Below are positions 45,175-53,525 of a stretch of DNA of 64,000 bases, piece by piece. Origin of the DNA: Bacillus yapensis (lineage in GTDB: Bacteria; Bacillota; Bacilli; Bacillales; Cytobacillaceae); NCBI RefSeq assembly GCF_005280205.1, contig NZ_SUND01000001.1, positions 310,001-374,000 on the forward strand, written 5' to 3'. The stretch's first letter is position 1, and each line of letters opens with the position of its first letter. Both the position numbers and the translations under genes were made by a program. A model generated the notes under the pieces. It saw nothing but the letters and a program-made list of their open reading frames with translations, searched no databases and had not been told where the DNA came from.

Positions 45175-45190
45175 TATACTAAAAAGTATA
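45175..45190. promoter_or_regulatory. Perfect 16-bp palindrome upstream of the yuzB-yumC unit
   Basis: TATACTAAAAAGTATA is a perfect inverted repeat with a 4-bp centre, the same consensus as the site at 41319. It lies between the hypothetical gene at 45150 and the membrane protein gene at 45244. Confidence 0.65.
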
Positions 45191-45243
45191 AAAAGTTAAT
45201 ACAAAAATTAAACCATGAATAGCGGATTTGTTCAATACCTATG

Positions 45244-45540
45244 TTAGTAATCTGCTTTTTCAGAATTCTGAGGGTTCCGATAAGAACGAATCGTTGTTTT
45301 TAAGGAAGCATAGCTTCCAATTGCCGAATACCCATAAAAGTAGCCCATGAATATACCTGCGACGAAATCTCCTCGATGGGCAAAAAAAATTGAGATACAT
45401 AAACCGATGATAAGAGCCATTAATGGAACATATTTTTTCGGAACCTTAAGGAACAATTTAAGGACTTGGGTCAACACCATCACAATCGGAATGGCAATGA
45501 CGGCGTCCCAAAAATTAGTATGTATGGTTGGAAAATTCAT
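45244..45540 (-). CDS. Small membrane protein, holin-like hydropathy
   Basis: The 98-residue protein has three hydrophobic segments (about 11-32, 38-56, 60-78) with IVMVLTQVLKLFLKVPKKYVPLMALIIGL, a pattern seen in some phage-type holins, and a charged tail. No lysin gene lies next to it, so I call only a membrane protein. Confidence 0.6.
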   Translation of the reverse strand: MNFPTIHTNFWDAVIAIPIVMVLTQVLKLFLKVPKKYVPLMALIIGLCISIFFAHRGDFVAGIFMGYFYGYSAIGSYASLKTTIRSYRNPQNSEKADY

Positions 45541-45611
45541 AGTTGATCACCGCCTAATTTTAGGCTCTCCCCATGCAAATCTATTTATTCTTCCTCTGAT
45601 TTTCTACAGAC

Positions 45612-45642
45612 AAAAAGAGTAGGAGGCTAACCTACTCTTTGC
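45612..45642 (-). terminator. Terminator of the DUF5667 gene
   Basis: AAGAGTAGG pairs with CCTACTCTT on the minus strand, followed by five T, right after the stop. Confidence 0.85.
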
Positions 45643-45644
45643 TA

Positions 45645-46865
45645 TTATTTATCCTCTTTTTGCTTTTTTTCAGCTTTCTTGGCTACTTCCTTTGCTTTTT
45701 CTTCTGCCTTTTTTGCTTCTTCTTTTACCTTTTCCTCAGCCTTCTTTGCCGTTTCCTTTGCCTTCTCTTCAGCTTTTTTTGCTTCTTCTCTTACCTTTTC
45801 TTCCACTTTCTTTGCCTCTTCAAGTTGCTTCACTTCTTGTTTCTTTACAGTTGTAGCTTGTTTTTCCCCAGTTTGTACTTCATTAATAGTCTCTTCAGTT
45901 ACTTTTACTACCTCATTGTTTATTTCCTCAACATCTCGAACTTCTTCTTCTTCAATTTTTTTCTTTTTCTTTCTTAATTCTTCTTCTAGCTTCGCCATTT
46001 CACGGTCTGCTTCTTCAGAAGTAACTTGTCCACTTGCCGCTTTTTCTTGAATGTTCTTCATTTTTTCAGCAAATCTACCATCAGCTTCCTCAATCTTTGC
46101 CACTTTCTTTTCAAGTTTTTCGAATGACTTTTGAATATTTTTTATGATGGCTTGTTGAGCTTTCGGATTTTCAATTTTCTCTAATACAACAAGTAGCGCG
46201 TCAATGTTATGAGCAAGTTTGTTTTCCACAAAATCTTCATTAAGAGCTTCTTCATCGCCTTCATTTTCTGTTACTAACTCTTCTGTACTTTCTTCTTCAG
46301 TAGTTGTTTCTTTTTCACCATCTATATTTTCACTAGCAAGATCTTGCATTGAAATGGCTTCTTTTAGAAGTTCCTCGGCCTCTTCATTCTTACCTTCAGA
46401 AATCAAAGCATTTGCTTCAGCAATACGTTCTGCCGCAAAATCTGCTAAAAGGCGAGCTTCTTTGTAATTATCTGTCGTAACAGCAAGTCTTACTTTTTCC
46501 ATCATGATTTTTACAAAATAGAATAAGTCTCCAGGAATTAATGATGGTTCCTCTTCTTGACTATCTTCTTGGGTATCTGCATCTTTAGATTCTTCTGTTT
46601 CCTCTACTGCATCTTCAGTTCCTTCAATTACTTCTAGTCCAGTCTCTCCAGTCGTCGTTTCATCTTCCACTACCACATTTTCTTCAGTTTCAGTATCAGA
46701 CACTTCTTCAACAGGAGTTACAGTCTCTTCTGTTTCTGTGATGCTAAGGTCTTCTTGCACAGTTGAATCCTCGTTAGCAAAAGCAGCAGGTGTTGTTATT
46801 GAAAAAACCAGTGCCGTTGTAAGAGTACCGCTAATGATAGACTTCTTTAAATTCCCATTCTTCAT
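45645..46865 (-). CDS. Secreted DUF5667 domain protein with K/E/A-rich coiled-coil tail
   Basis: The 406-residue protein has a signal peptide (about 1-30, ending TPAAFANE), a long Glu/Thr-rich acidic region (31-105), a DUF5667 domain (about 108-180, LIPGDLFYFVKIMMEKVRLAVTTDNYKEARLLADFAAERI in adjoining parts), a helical middle and a tail from about 340 made of repeats of the type KKAEEKAKE at roughly 11-residue steps, predicted as coiled coil. Family members are exported proteins of unknown role. Ribosome site GGGGGA. Confidence 0.85.
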   Translation of the reverse strand: MKNGNLKKSIISGTLTTALVFSITTPAAFANEDSTVQEDLSITETEETVTPVEEVSDTETEENVVVEDETTTGETGLEVIEGTEDAVEETEESKDADTQEDSQEEEPSLIPGDLFYFVKIMMEKVRLAVTTDNYKEARLLADFAAERIAEANALISEGKNEEAEELLKEAISMQDLASENIDGEKETTTEEESTEELVTENEGDEEALNEDFVENKLAHNIDALLVVLEKIENPKAQQAIIKNIQKSFEKLEKKVAKIEEADGRFAEKMKNIQEKAASGQVTSEEADREMAKLEEELRKKKKKIEEEEVRDVEEINNEVVKVTEETINEVQTGEKQATTVKKQEVKQLEEAKKVEEKVREEAKKAEEKAKETAKKAEEKVKEEAKKAEEKAKEVAKKAEKKQKEDK

Positions 46866-47227
46866 GTGTAATTTCCCCCTAATGGTTTGTACTAGAGTAT
46901 TCGACTAAATCTGTCATTTTGCGTCCATAATTCTAAAAAAATATTATCTTTTTTTCTTAATGATTAACATGCTAAATAATTTCCAAGTCCTGATCAGTAC
47001 CCATTATGATAGAGAAATCTTATCGTTTTTGATTATTATTAAAGAGGTGATTTATGCGATACTTATGTTAAAGACCGTCGATTGAACGTTAAAACAGCTA
47101 TCTATGTGCTTATTATCTTGTCTTCGAGTTCTTTTCACACTATTTTATAATACCTAATTAATGATTCATTTTTTTAGTTGCAAAAGTAATTAAGTTTGAA
47201 AATATAGAAGAGTATTTGTAAGAAAGG
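46866..47227. other. AT-rich intergenic region without a supported gene
   Basis: The 362 bp between the divergent DUF5667 gene and the SDR gene hold no ORF with a ribosome site beyond a 5-codon frame at about 47054. I see no repeat, operator or riboswitch. Confidence 0.4.
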
Positions 47228-47812
47228 GTGAGAGGTTTGGAGAAACAAGAACATGTTTTAGTTGTTGGAGGCTTTGGCATGCTAAAAGGTGTGGTGGAAT
47301 TTTTTATAGTGCAAGGTATGGCCGTCTCAGTCGTTGGTCGCACTCTTTCAAAAATGCAGAATCTAGCGCAAGAGTTTAAAAACCTACCTGGTACCATGAA
47401 TCCTATAGCGATCGACTATACAAATACGGATGATTTCATTCGAGCGATTTCCCATGCCATTACACAGTATGGTCCCATTACCACATCGGTAAATTGGATT
47501 CACAGCACGGCTCCTCATGCTCCGCAAGCTTTATTGGAATTGCAAAATACGTCATCTCCAGATAGTACCTTTTTACGATTGCTTGGTAGTGCGTATGGAA
47601 ACCCCGAAAAGAAATCAAATGACCAAGATTTCATGAAAAAGGCATACCCAAACATTCACTATAGGGAAGTTATTTTAGGATTTGTGTTAGAGGTTGCTTC
47701 TTCTCGTTGGCTCACCCATCAAGAAATTTGCCAGGGTGTTATTGAAACAATCGAAGATCCAGTTGCCCAGAAGATAATTGGAACTGTGTCTCCTTGGTCA
47801 AAGCGACCATAA
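47228..47812 (+). CDS. Short-chain dehydrogenase/reductase-like NAD(P)-binding protein
   Basis: The 194-residue Rossmann protein has a nucleotide loop VVGGFGMLKGV near residue 14 and VSVVGRTLSKMQ at the second strand, then DYTNTDDF. It lacks a clear YxxxK catalytic pair and is shorter than classical SDRs, so it may bind a cofactor without acting as a typical dehydrogenase. The start is GTG at 47228 or TTG at 47237; ribosome-like sequence precedes both. Confidence 0.7.
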   Translation: MRGLEKQEHVLVVGGFGMLKGVVEFFIVQGMAVSVVGRTLSKMQNLAQEFKNLPGTMNPIAIDYTNTDDFIRAISHAITQYGPITTSVNWIHSTAPHAPQALLELQNTSSPDSTFLRLLGSAYGNPEKKSNDQDFMKKAYPNIHYREVILGFVLEVASSRWLTHQEICQGVIETIEDPVAQKIIGTVSPWSKRP

Positions 47813-47829
47813 TTTGGCCATCCCAATAG

Positions 47830-47860
47830 AAAAACGGTAGCAACTTTGACTACCGTTTCC
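47830..47860. terminator. Convergent terminator SDR gene / MFS gene
   Basis: AACGGTAG pairs with CTACCGTT around a 9-nt loop, with A and T runs on the two sides. Confidence 0.75.
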
Positions 47861-47871
47861 AAAATTAAGAT

Positions 47872-49140
47872 CTACTTTTTACTACCGCGAGCCCAGAATA
47901 CAACTGGAATTAGGATTAATGATAAAATCCCACCCGCGAGAGATAGTATTGGATAACTTGAATTTGCCACAATTATTCCAGACATGGCACCACCTGAAGC
48001 TCCGGATAAGGCGATTAATACGTCAACTGTACCTTGAGTTTTTGCGTTGGTTGAAGTTTCTGTGGAGTCAACGATGAGAGCAGTCCCACTTATTAAACCA
48101 AAATTCCAACCTAGTCCAAGTAAAGAAAGAGCTATGATTAGAAAAAACATAGAATCACCTGGTGCTATTGCGGAGATTAAACCTGCCAGTAATAACGTAA
48201 CTCCAGAAGCAATCGCCATCCCAGTGCGACCAATTTTATCAACAAGGACTCCAGTAATCAATGAAGGAAGATACATTGAACCGATATGAAAGCCTATCAC
48301 AAGACCTATCTCACCAAGGCCATGTCCATGATGTCTCATATGGACTGGTGTCATTGTCATAATGGCAACCATGACAATTTGAGTAAGCGCCATAATCGTT
48401 GCTCCTACGTAAATTCCTCTTTTGTTTCCTACCTGTTCGCCATTTGCAAATTGACCGTTTTGATTCAATTCTTGCTTATAGAACTCAATTGTTCTTGCAA
48501 TAACTAATGGATCTGGACGAAGCATAACGAAAAGCACAAGCCCCGCTAAAATATATGCAGCTGCAGATAAAATGAATGGACCAGCTAGTGATGGAACACC
48601 AATAGCGAGAGCGAAATCCCCCATCACATTTACTAAGTTTGGACCAGCAACAGCACCAAATGTTGTAAAAACCATTGTAATACTAATGGCAGTGGCCCTT
48701 TGTTTATTATTTGCTAAATCCGTCCCTGCATAACGAGCTTGTAAATTTGTCGCCGTCCCTGCACCATAAATCAATAAAGAAGCAAACAGCAGAAAAGCAC
48801 TATTAACCAAAGCTGCAATAATGACTCCTATTGCTCCAAGTCCACCAATCATAAATCCGACTGTTAAGCCTGTACGACGACCGTACTTTTGAGAAAACCT
48901 CCCAACAAACAGGGCAGCTCCTGCAGAGCCTAATGTGAATAGCGCTGAGGGAAGTCCAGCATAAGCATCAGTCCCAAGCATCTGCTGGGCTAACAGTGCG
49001 CCAACAGTAATTCCGGCTGCTAATCCTGCACCACCAAATATTTGTGAAATACTTACAATAAATAGCGTACGTTTATATAACTTTTTTTGATTTTCTTGTG
49101 AAACAGCATAACTTTGGCTTAAGTGATTAGGATTAGCCAT
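47872..49140 (-). CDS. MFS transporter
   Basis: This is a 422-residue 12-segment secondary transporter. The loop between segments 2 and 3 has GRFSQKYGRRTGL, the MFS signature, and a His-rich patch HMRHHGHG sits in the middle loop. It lies 49 bp after an ArsR-rhodanese regulator and is probably its target; the substrate is unknown, possibly a sulfur or metalloid compound by context. Its start has a weak ribosome site but is overlapped by an 11-codon leader ORF with a strong one. Confidence 0.88.
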   Translation of the reverse strand: MANPNHLSQSYAVSQENQKKLYKRTLFIVSISQIFGGAGLAAGITVGALLAQQMLGTDAYAGLPSALFTLGSAGAALFVGRFSQKYGRRTGLTVGFMIGGLGAIGVIIAALVNSAFLLFASLLIYGAGTATNLQARYAGTDLANNKQRATAISITMVFTTFGAVAGPNLVNVMGDFALAIGVPSLAGPFILSAAAYILAGLVLFVMLRPDPLVIARTIEFYKQELNQNGQFANGEQVGNKRGIYVGATIMALTQIVMVAIMTMTPVHMRHHGHGLGEIGLVIGFHIGSMYLPSLITGVLVDKIGRTGMAIASGVTLLLAGLISAIAPGDSMFFLIIALSLLGLGWNFGLISGTALIVDSTETSTNAKTQGTVDVLIALSGASGGAMSGIIVANSSYPILSLAGGILSLILIPVVFWARGSKK

Positions 49141-49168
49141 TGTTGAATACCACGCATTCTAATGCCAT
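49133..49168 (-). CDS. Possible 11-codon leader peptide coupled to the MFS gene
   Basis: ATG at 49168 follows GGGGGAATTAAG; the peptide MALECVVFNNG ends at a TAA that overlaps the MFS start codon (AATGGCTAA). Reinitiation could drive MFS translation. No homology can be claimed at this length. Confidence 0.35.
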   Translation of the reverse strand: MALECVVFNNG

Positions 49169-49189
49169 CTTAATTCCCCCAAATTCATT

Positions 49190-49843
49190 TTATCTACCTA
49201 TAAACATCTTCCAATCATTGACACCTTCCTCTAAACGAAAGGCATTAACACCATTAGCTCTTAATAATTCAACAGCTTCCACCGACATTAAACAATAACG
49301 ACCTCGGCAATAGGCCACAACATCAACATTGCTAGGTATAGAAGAGAGTTTCTCTTTTAACTCCTCAATTGGCATAGAAACTGCACCAGGAATATGAGCC
49401 TCTTCGTATTCCTCTATTGGTCTCACATCCAGCAAAATAACTTCACCTTTGGCCATCCGTTCGTTTAGTTCTAAAAGTGATACCCCATCCATACCCAGAT
49501 TAGCATTTAAGAATTCTTGTTTTATTTGTTGAATATGTGCAAACTGGTTTTCCGCCAAATTATGTAGCGAAGTTAAAAAATCCAAAATGGCTGAATCTGC
49601 GAGTTCGTAGATGACGTAATTCCCTTTCTTCTGAAACTTAACTAATTTTGAATTAGCAAGGGTTTGTAAATGTTGAGATACATTGGCCACAGACATGACA
49701 GTTGCTTTTGATAAAGCCTCCACCGATTTTGGACCTTGAGACAAAATATCAAGAATTTCTAATCGCTTCGGGCTAGAAAGACTTTTGCCTATTCTTGCAA
49801 ACTCTTGATACAACAAATTTTTCAGATCACGTTCATTAATCAT
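49190..49843 (-). CDS. ArsR family regulator fused to a rhodanese domain
   Basis: The 217-residue protein has an ArsR winged helix at 1-95 (SSPKRLEILDILSQGPKSVEALSKATVMSVANVSQHLQTL in adjoining parts) and a rhodanese domain at about 118-217 with LLDVRPIEEYEEAHIPGA and the active loop CRGRYC (Cys179, Cys184). Persulfide or thiol sensing through the rhodanese part is inference. A strong promoter and a 9-bp-arm palindrome lie upstream, fitting autoregulation, and the MFS gene follows. Confidence 0.92.
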   Translation of the reverse strand: MINERDLKNLLYQEFARIGKSLSSPKRLEILDILSQGPKSVEALSKATVMSVANVSQHLQTLANSKLVKFQKKGNYVIYELADSAILDFLTSLHNLAENQFAHIQQIKQEFLNANLGMDGVSLLELNERMAKGEVILLDVRPIEEYEEAHIPGAVSMPIEELKEKLSSIPSNVDVVAYCRGRYCLMSVEAVELLRANGVNAFRLEEGVNDWKMFIGR

Positions 49844-49860
49844 ATGAAATCACCACTTTC

Positions 49861-49918
49861 ACTATTCAAGTGTTTTATTGAATAGTTGAATTATAGCCGT
49901 GATTAGGATCTTTTTCAA
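49861..49918 (-). promoter_or_regulatory. Promoter and operator of the ArsR-rhodanese/MFS operon
   Basis: On the minus strand TTGAAA (plus 49913-49918) and TATAAT (plus 49890-49895) are 17 bp apart. Just downstream ACTATTCAA (49861-49869) and TTGAATAGT (49878-49886) form a perfect 9-bp inverted repeat with an 8-bp centre, a typical ArsR-type operator position. Confidence 0.78.
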
Positions 49919-49945
49919 TCAAAGTTCCTTCGATATGACCAACAA

Positions 49946-49998
49946 CAAAAAGCCGGGTATAGCAATTTATAAAAATTGTATACACCCGACTTTTCTTT
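49946..49998 (-). terminator. Terminator of the sulfur operon after the HesB-like gene
   Basis: AAAAGTCGGGTGTA pairs with TATACCCGGCTTTTT (mismatches inside) on the minus strand, followed by a T run. It lies 56 bp past the HesB-like stop. Confidence 0.75.
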
Positions 49999-50053
49999 TT
50001 CTTTACTCCCAGTTAACAGAAAAATAACCTTTTATATTATCCAAGGAATTCTC

Positions 50054-50332
50054 TTAGCAGCATCTTCCCGTTGAACCAATCATCGAAATCCCTTGGCCAT
50101 TTCCACTAAGGTCGAGCATTAGGTCTTCCGTATTCGGCTCAATAATAGGGTCAATCGCTACCTTTATTTCATTAATAACAACGATAATATCATCTTCTTC
50201 TGGCTCATCCAGAGCCAGTCCTATCCTTGGCTCCCCTCAGCCAAAGCCATCAAAAAAGATACGAATGTTGTTAGCATTCTCTTTTTCGAACATTTTTTTA
50301 AATTCGTCACGTGCTGCGTCTGTGATAATCAA
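50054..50332 (-). CDS. HesB-like selenoprotein (in-frame TGA read as selenocysteine, candidate)
   Basis: HesB/IscA-type proteins carry iron or Fe-S clusters. From a TTG at 50332, with AAAGGAGG 8 nt upstream, the frame reads 31 codons (MIITDAARDEF ... RIFFDGFG), then TGA at plus 50237-50239, then 60 codons (GEPRIGLALDEP ... GSTGRCC) to TAA at 50054. The TGA stands where the family has its conserved Cys (GFGCGEP), and sequence on both sides is well kept. A selenocysteine-containing HesB-like family is established knowledge. A stem-loop 18 nt after the TGA fits a bacterial SECIS. It lies 32 bp after the TauE gene in the sulfur operon. The alternative is a pseudogene by one nonsense mutation. Confidence 0.78.
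50200..50239 (-). promoter_or_regulatory. Candidate bacterial SECIS element with its UGA codon
   Basis: On the minus strand CTGGCTC-TGGAT-GAGCCAG (plus 50200-50218) is a perfect 7-bp stem with a 5-nt loop. The loop begins 25 nt after the UGA (plus 50237-50239) and has G at its second position. The consensus for bacterial SECIS asks for a loop 16-37 nt from the UGA with a G in the first two positions. A competing hairpin GAGCCA/TGGCTC lies closer to the UGA. Confidence 0.6.
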
Positions 50333-50364
50333 GTTCGTTTCCTCCTTTTGTTGAATCCTTCTTA

Positions 50365-51144
50365 TTATACTAAAATATCCATCCAGATCTTCACTGCTGT
50401 AGCTAATATCAGCACACCCATGATCATTTGCAGGACCTTTGTATTTATTTTCTTCCCTGTATTCGCTCCTAGTGGAGAACCGATTAAGCTAGCTACTACA
50501 ATGATGAGTGTCGAAAATATCTCAATATGGTCAGTGGAAATTTTACCAGCAATAGAACCGATTGATGAAATAAGCGTTATGGCTAGAGATGATGCGATCG
50601 TCATTCGAGTTGGAATTTTCAATACCGTTAGCATAATCGGCACTAAGAGAAATGCTCCACCTGCACCAACAATCCCCGCAGCAATTCCGACTATAAACGA
50701 AAGAATGACGGCAAGAGTTCTGTTAAAATCAACCTGTTCAAGAGGTAGATCATCTACGCCCATTTTCGGCATTAACATCATGACAACAGCGACAAGCGCT
50801 AAAATGCCATACACAATATTGATGACCGTATCCGTTAAGTGTGTCGAACCAAATCCGCCGATAAAACTTCCTATTAAAATACTAATTCCCATAAACGCAA
50901 TTAATTTCATATTCAAATAACCACTTTTACGATAGGCAATCACACCACCAATGGTTGAAAAAAACACTTGAATGGCCGTAATGACCGAAACCTCATGCGC
51001 TGAAAAATGACCAACTCCCAAAGCCACTGGAATATATAATAGCATCGGAAAATTGATAATGGCTCCACCTATTCCAAGCATCCCCGAAATAAACGACCCG
51101 ACAAACCCTATGAAAAAGAGCGTAATAGCAAGACTAATCTCCAT
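50365..51144 (-). CDS. TauE/SafE family sulfite/organosulfur exporter
   Basis: The 259-residue membrane protein has about eight segments and the two TauE signature halves (FVGSFISGMLGIGGAIINFPMLL near 14 and IAAGIVGAGGAFLLVPIML near 150, both in parts). Members export sulfite or sulfonates. It follows a TusA gene in the operon and corresponds in context to tauE of the Staphylococcus cst operon, where it is thought to remove sulfite made by persulfide oxidation. Confidence 0.92.
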   Translation of the reverse strand: MEISLAITLFFIGFVGSFISGMLGIGGAIINFPMLLYIPVALGVGHFSAHEVSVITAIQVFFSTIGGVIAYRKSGYLNMKLIAFMGISILIGSFIGGFGSTHLTDTVINIVYGILALVAVVMMLMPKMGVDDLPLEQVDFNRTLAVILSFIVGIAAGIVGAGGAFLLVPIMLTVLKIPTRMTIASSLAITLISSIGSIAGKISTDHIEIFSTLIIVVASLIGSPLGANTGKKINTKVLQMIMGVLILATAVKIWMDILV

Positions 51145-51177
51145 TTTTCCACCTTCAATAAAAGCTTTCCCTATTTT

Positions 51178-51411
51178 TTAACCTTTTTTAATCCAAAATT
51201 TCAATACGCCATGTTCTTCTTCGTGCTGTATCAACTCATGTCCGCCTGATGCTGCCCATGCAGCAAGGTCATTCTTTGCCCCTTTATCGGTTGCATGAAT
51301 TTCTATTTCTAATACCTGACCAGAATCAAGTTCTCCAATTACTTTTCGTGTCTTCACAATCGGCATCGGACAGGCTAAACCTTTGACATCTAATACTTTT
51401 GCAGAATCCAT
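51178..51411 (-). CDS. TusA family sulfurtransferase
   Basis: The 77-residue single-domain TusA protein has the [10 protein letters not shown] motif (Cys13) that carries a persulfide, followed by SGQVLEIEIHATDKGAKNDLAAWA in adjoining parts. The start is the ATG at 51411 after AAGGAGGG; the longer frame overlaps the previous gene. It relays sulfur within the operon. Confidence 0.92.
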   Translation of the reverse strand: MDSAKVLDVKGLACPMPIVKTRKVIGELDSGQVLEIEIHATDKGAKNDLAAWAASGGHELIQHEEEHGVLKFWIKKG

Positions 51412-51428
51412 TCTAATCCCTCCTTCAC

Positions 51429-52556
51429 TTACCGTACGGCACATCGGTTTGGGCCGATTTCCATTTCTCGTTGCTTATCTATATCTGGATTGATTTTTCC
51501 CATATTCGTTTCACGAATCTCTTGATAAGCATTTGGCTGAGGAGGTAAGTTTTCTGTGACGAGACTTCTAAATTTACTTTCATCCGCAATATTAAGACCA
51601 TGATTTTTTTCAAAAAGAGTACCTAGCTTTTCAGAAACACTTCCATCTTCGTTCAATTCGTCAATGATCATAAAATGGGCAGGTAATACGATGAGTTCTC
51701 CTGATAATTCTTTATAGCGAGAATATAATGTTTCTCTTAAATCACTGACCCAATCCTCTGCTTTCCCAGCAAGGTCTGGTCTCCCAATCGAATCCACAAA
51801 TAAAATATCACCGGATAATAAAAACTTTTGGTCGACTACAAAAGAAGTAGATCCGATTGTATGACCTGGTGAATACAGAGCTTGAATCTGAATGGTCGTA
51901 TGACCAATACTAACATCATTTCCATCTTCTAGCGGACTATATTTAAACGTTACTTCTGTTGCATCTTTTGGAGGGAGCCAATACGTTGCACCCGTCTTTT
52001 GAGCAATCGAACGCCCGCCAGAAATATGGTCAGCGTGAAGATGTGTATCAAATACATGCTTGATGGTTGCGCCAATCCTTTTAGCAAAATCGATATAAAC
52101 ATCCGTCATACGCGTGGCATCAATAAGTGCAGCTTCACCGTTCGAAACGACCATGTAGGACAAGCAGCCTTTTCCAATCCGTACAAATTGATAAATTTGA
52201 CCACCATCCGTTAAGTCGGCGATTTTTACAGGTTCTAGATGTTCACTCCAAGCCTTCATCCCACCTTCTAAATAAAAAACATTTAGGCCAGCTTCTGAAA
52301 GCATCTCTGCCACCATGACAGATGAACCTTCCTTAGCACAGGTTACTAAAATATTTTTATCAGCAGGAATTTCTCCAAGGATTTCTTCAACACCGTCAAG
52401 TAATTCAAAATAAGGAATATTTAAATACGAAAAATTCGCTCCTTCAATTTTCCAATCTTGAAAGTCACTCTGATTACGAACATCCAAAATAAATAATTCT
52501 TCTCTATTATATACTTTTTTTGTGACCTCTCCAGATGTCATGACATTTATCGTCAC
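51429..52556 (-). CDS. Rhodanese-MBL fold protein, CstB-like persulfide dioxygenase candidate
   Basis: The 375-residue protein has an N-terminal rhodanese domain (about 8-110, Cys73 in TCAKEGSS) and a C-terminal metallo-beta-lactamase domain with THLHADH (172-177), SPGHTIGS and LLSGDILF, as in persulfide dioxygenases, which oxidise low-molecular-weight persulfides to sulfite. In CstB and most fusions the MBL domain comes first, so the order here is reversed. The start is the GTG at 52556 with GGGGG 7 nt upstream; the frame open to 52694 overlaps the gene upstream and is rejected. The C-terminus ends GPNRCAVR. Confidence 0.88.
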   Translation of the reverse strand: MTINVMTSGEVTKKVYNREELFILDVRNQSDFQDWKIEGANFSYLNIPYFELLDGVEEILGEIPADKNILVTCAKEGSSVMVAEMLSEAGLNVFYLEGGMKAWSEHLEPVKIADLTDGGQIYQFVRIGKGCLSYMVVSNGEAALIDATRMTDVYIDFAKRIGATIKHVFDTHLHADHISGGRSIAQKTGATYWLPPKDATEVTFKYSPLEDGNDVSIGHTTIQIQALYSPGHTIGSTSFVVDQKFLLSGDILFVDSIGRPDLAGKAEDWVSDLRETLYSRYKELSGELIVLPAHFMIIDELNEDGSVSEKLGTLFEKNHGLNIADESKFRSLVTENLPPQPNAYQEIRETNMGKINPDIDKQREMEIGPNRCAVR

Positions 52557-52597
52557 TTTACTACCCCCTATGGTATTTTCGAATTCAAAAAAAAATA

Positions 52598-53167
52598 TTA
52601 GCTTTCTATCCCAGTTACTGTTCCCGTCCATTGACTCATGCCTGGTACCACATTTATGACCTGTGAAAAACCATTTTTCCCTAGCAATTGGCAAGCCAAA
52701 TCACTACGATTCCCAGTTCGACAAATCACATAAATGTTCTTTTCTTTGCTAAGTTCTCCGATTCTTTCTTCTAGTTCACCCAAAGGAATGGAAATGGCCC
52801 CTGGAATATGGGTAAAGGCATATTCCGCGCTTTCCCTTACGTCTAGAATTGTGACATCTTCTCCAAGTCTCTGTTCGAGCTCTTCATTTTTCACGACATC
52901 TGGATGTTTTTTCTCGATTGACTCATCACTTGATGCCTTGCGGAGATAATGCTTCAGTACTCCTCCATCTTCAATCGTTCCTAAAAATTGATGTCCTGTA
53001 CTTTCAGCCCATGCTTTCATATCCGCTTTTGAACCTCTGTCAGTTGCTTGAACCTCAAGCACCTGTCCAGCTTCTAAATTGTTCATCACTTTTTTCGTCT
53101 TCACAATCGGCATAGGACAAGCTAGTCCTTTTGCATCTAATACTTCGTTTGCTTTTACATTTTCCAA
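52598..53167 (-). CDS. TusA-rhodanese fusion sulfurtransferase
   Basis: The 189-residue protein has a TusA domain at 1-80 ([10 protein letters not shown], Cys17) and a rhodanese domain at about 95-189 with [21 protein letters not shown] and the active loop CRTGNRS (Cys149). It matches part of CstA of Staphylococcus (rhodanese-TusA-DsrE) split here over several genes. The start is the TTG at 53167 after GGGGAGG. Confidence 0.92.
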   Translation of the reverse strand: MENVKANEVLDAKGLACPMPIVKTKKVMNNLEAGQVLEVQATDRGSKADMKAWAESTGHQFLGTIEDGGVLKHYLRKASSDESIEKKHPDVVKNEELEQRLGEDVTILDVRESAEYAFTHIPGAISIPLGELEERIGELSKEKNIYVICRTGNRSDLACQLLGKNGFSQVINVVPGMSQWTGTVTGIES

Positions 53168-53208
53168 AATAATTCCTCCCCTAAGTAGGTATCTTTTTTT
53201 CGCAAAAA

Positions 53209-53505
53209 TTATTCTACTTTTCCTTCCCAAGCTAGCATTCCACCAGTCATGTTGATAACATGAAAGCCATGAGATTCTAGAAATTGTGAAGCCTGACTAC
53301 TTCTACCCCCTGAACGACATACAATCGTATACTCCGTCGATTTATTTAATTCATTCATTCGAAATTCCAGTAAGCTTAAAGGAATATTTACAGCCCCCGG
53401 TATTTTTCCAGACTTTACTTCAGCTACTTCACGTACATCGATCAAATTCAGTTTCTTGCCTTCTTCTAAAAATGTTTCTACTTCTTTTGCAGTCATTTCT
53501 TTCAT
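53209..53505 (-). CDS. Single-domain rhodanese
   Basis: The 98-residue rhodanese has LIDVREVAEVKSGKIPGAVNIP and the active loop CRSGGRS, which binds persulfide sulfur. It starts after GAGGAGG and lies 20 bp after the DsrE gene. Confidence 0.93.
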   Translation of the reverse strand: MKEMTAKEVETFLEEGKKLNLIDVREVAEVKSGKIPGAVNIPLSLLEFRMNELNKSTEYTIVCRSGGRSSQASQFLESHGFHVINMTGGMLAWEGKVE

Positions 53506-53525
53506 CGTGTTTCCTCCTCAAATCA

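Noticed and set aside
50054-50332. Reading the HesB-like gene as a plain pseudogene
   Set aside because: The only defect is one TGA at the exact Cys position of a family known to contain selenoproteins, with a SECIS-like hairpin after it; sequence on both sides is intact. It stays possible until the genome is checked for selenocysteine genes.
51429-52694. Longest frame for the rhodanese-MBL protein (421 codons)
   Set aside because: The first 46 codons overlap the upstream gene in another frame and have no domain; the GTG at 52556 has a good ribosome site.
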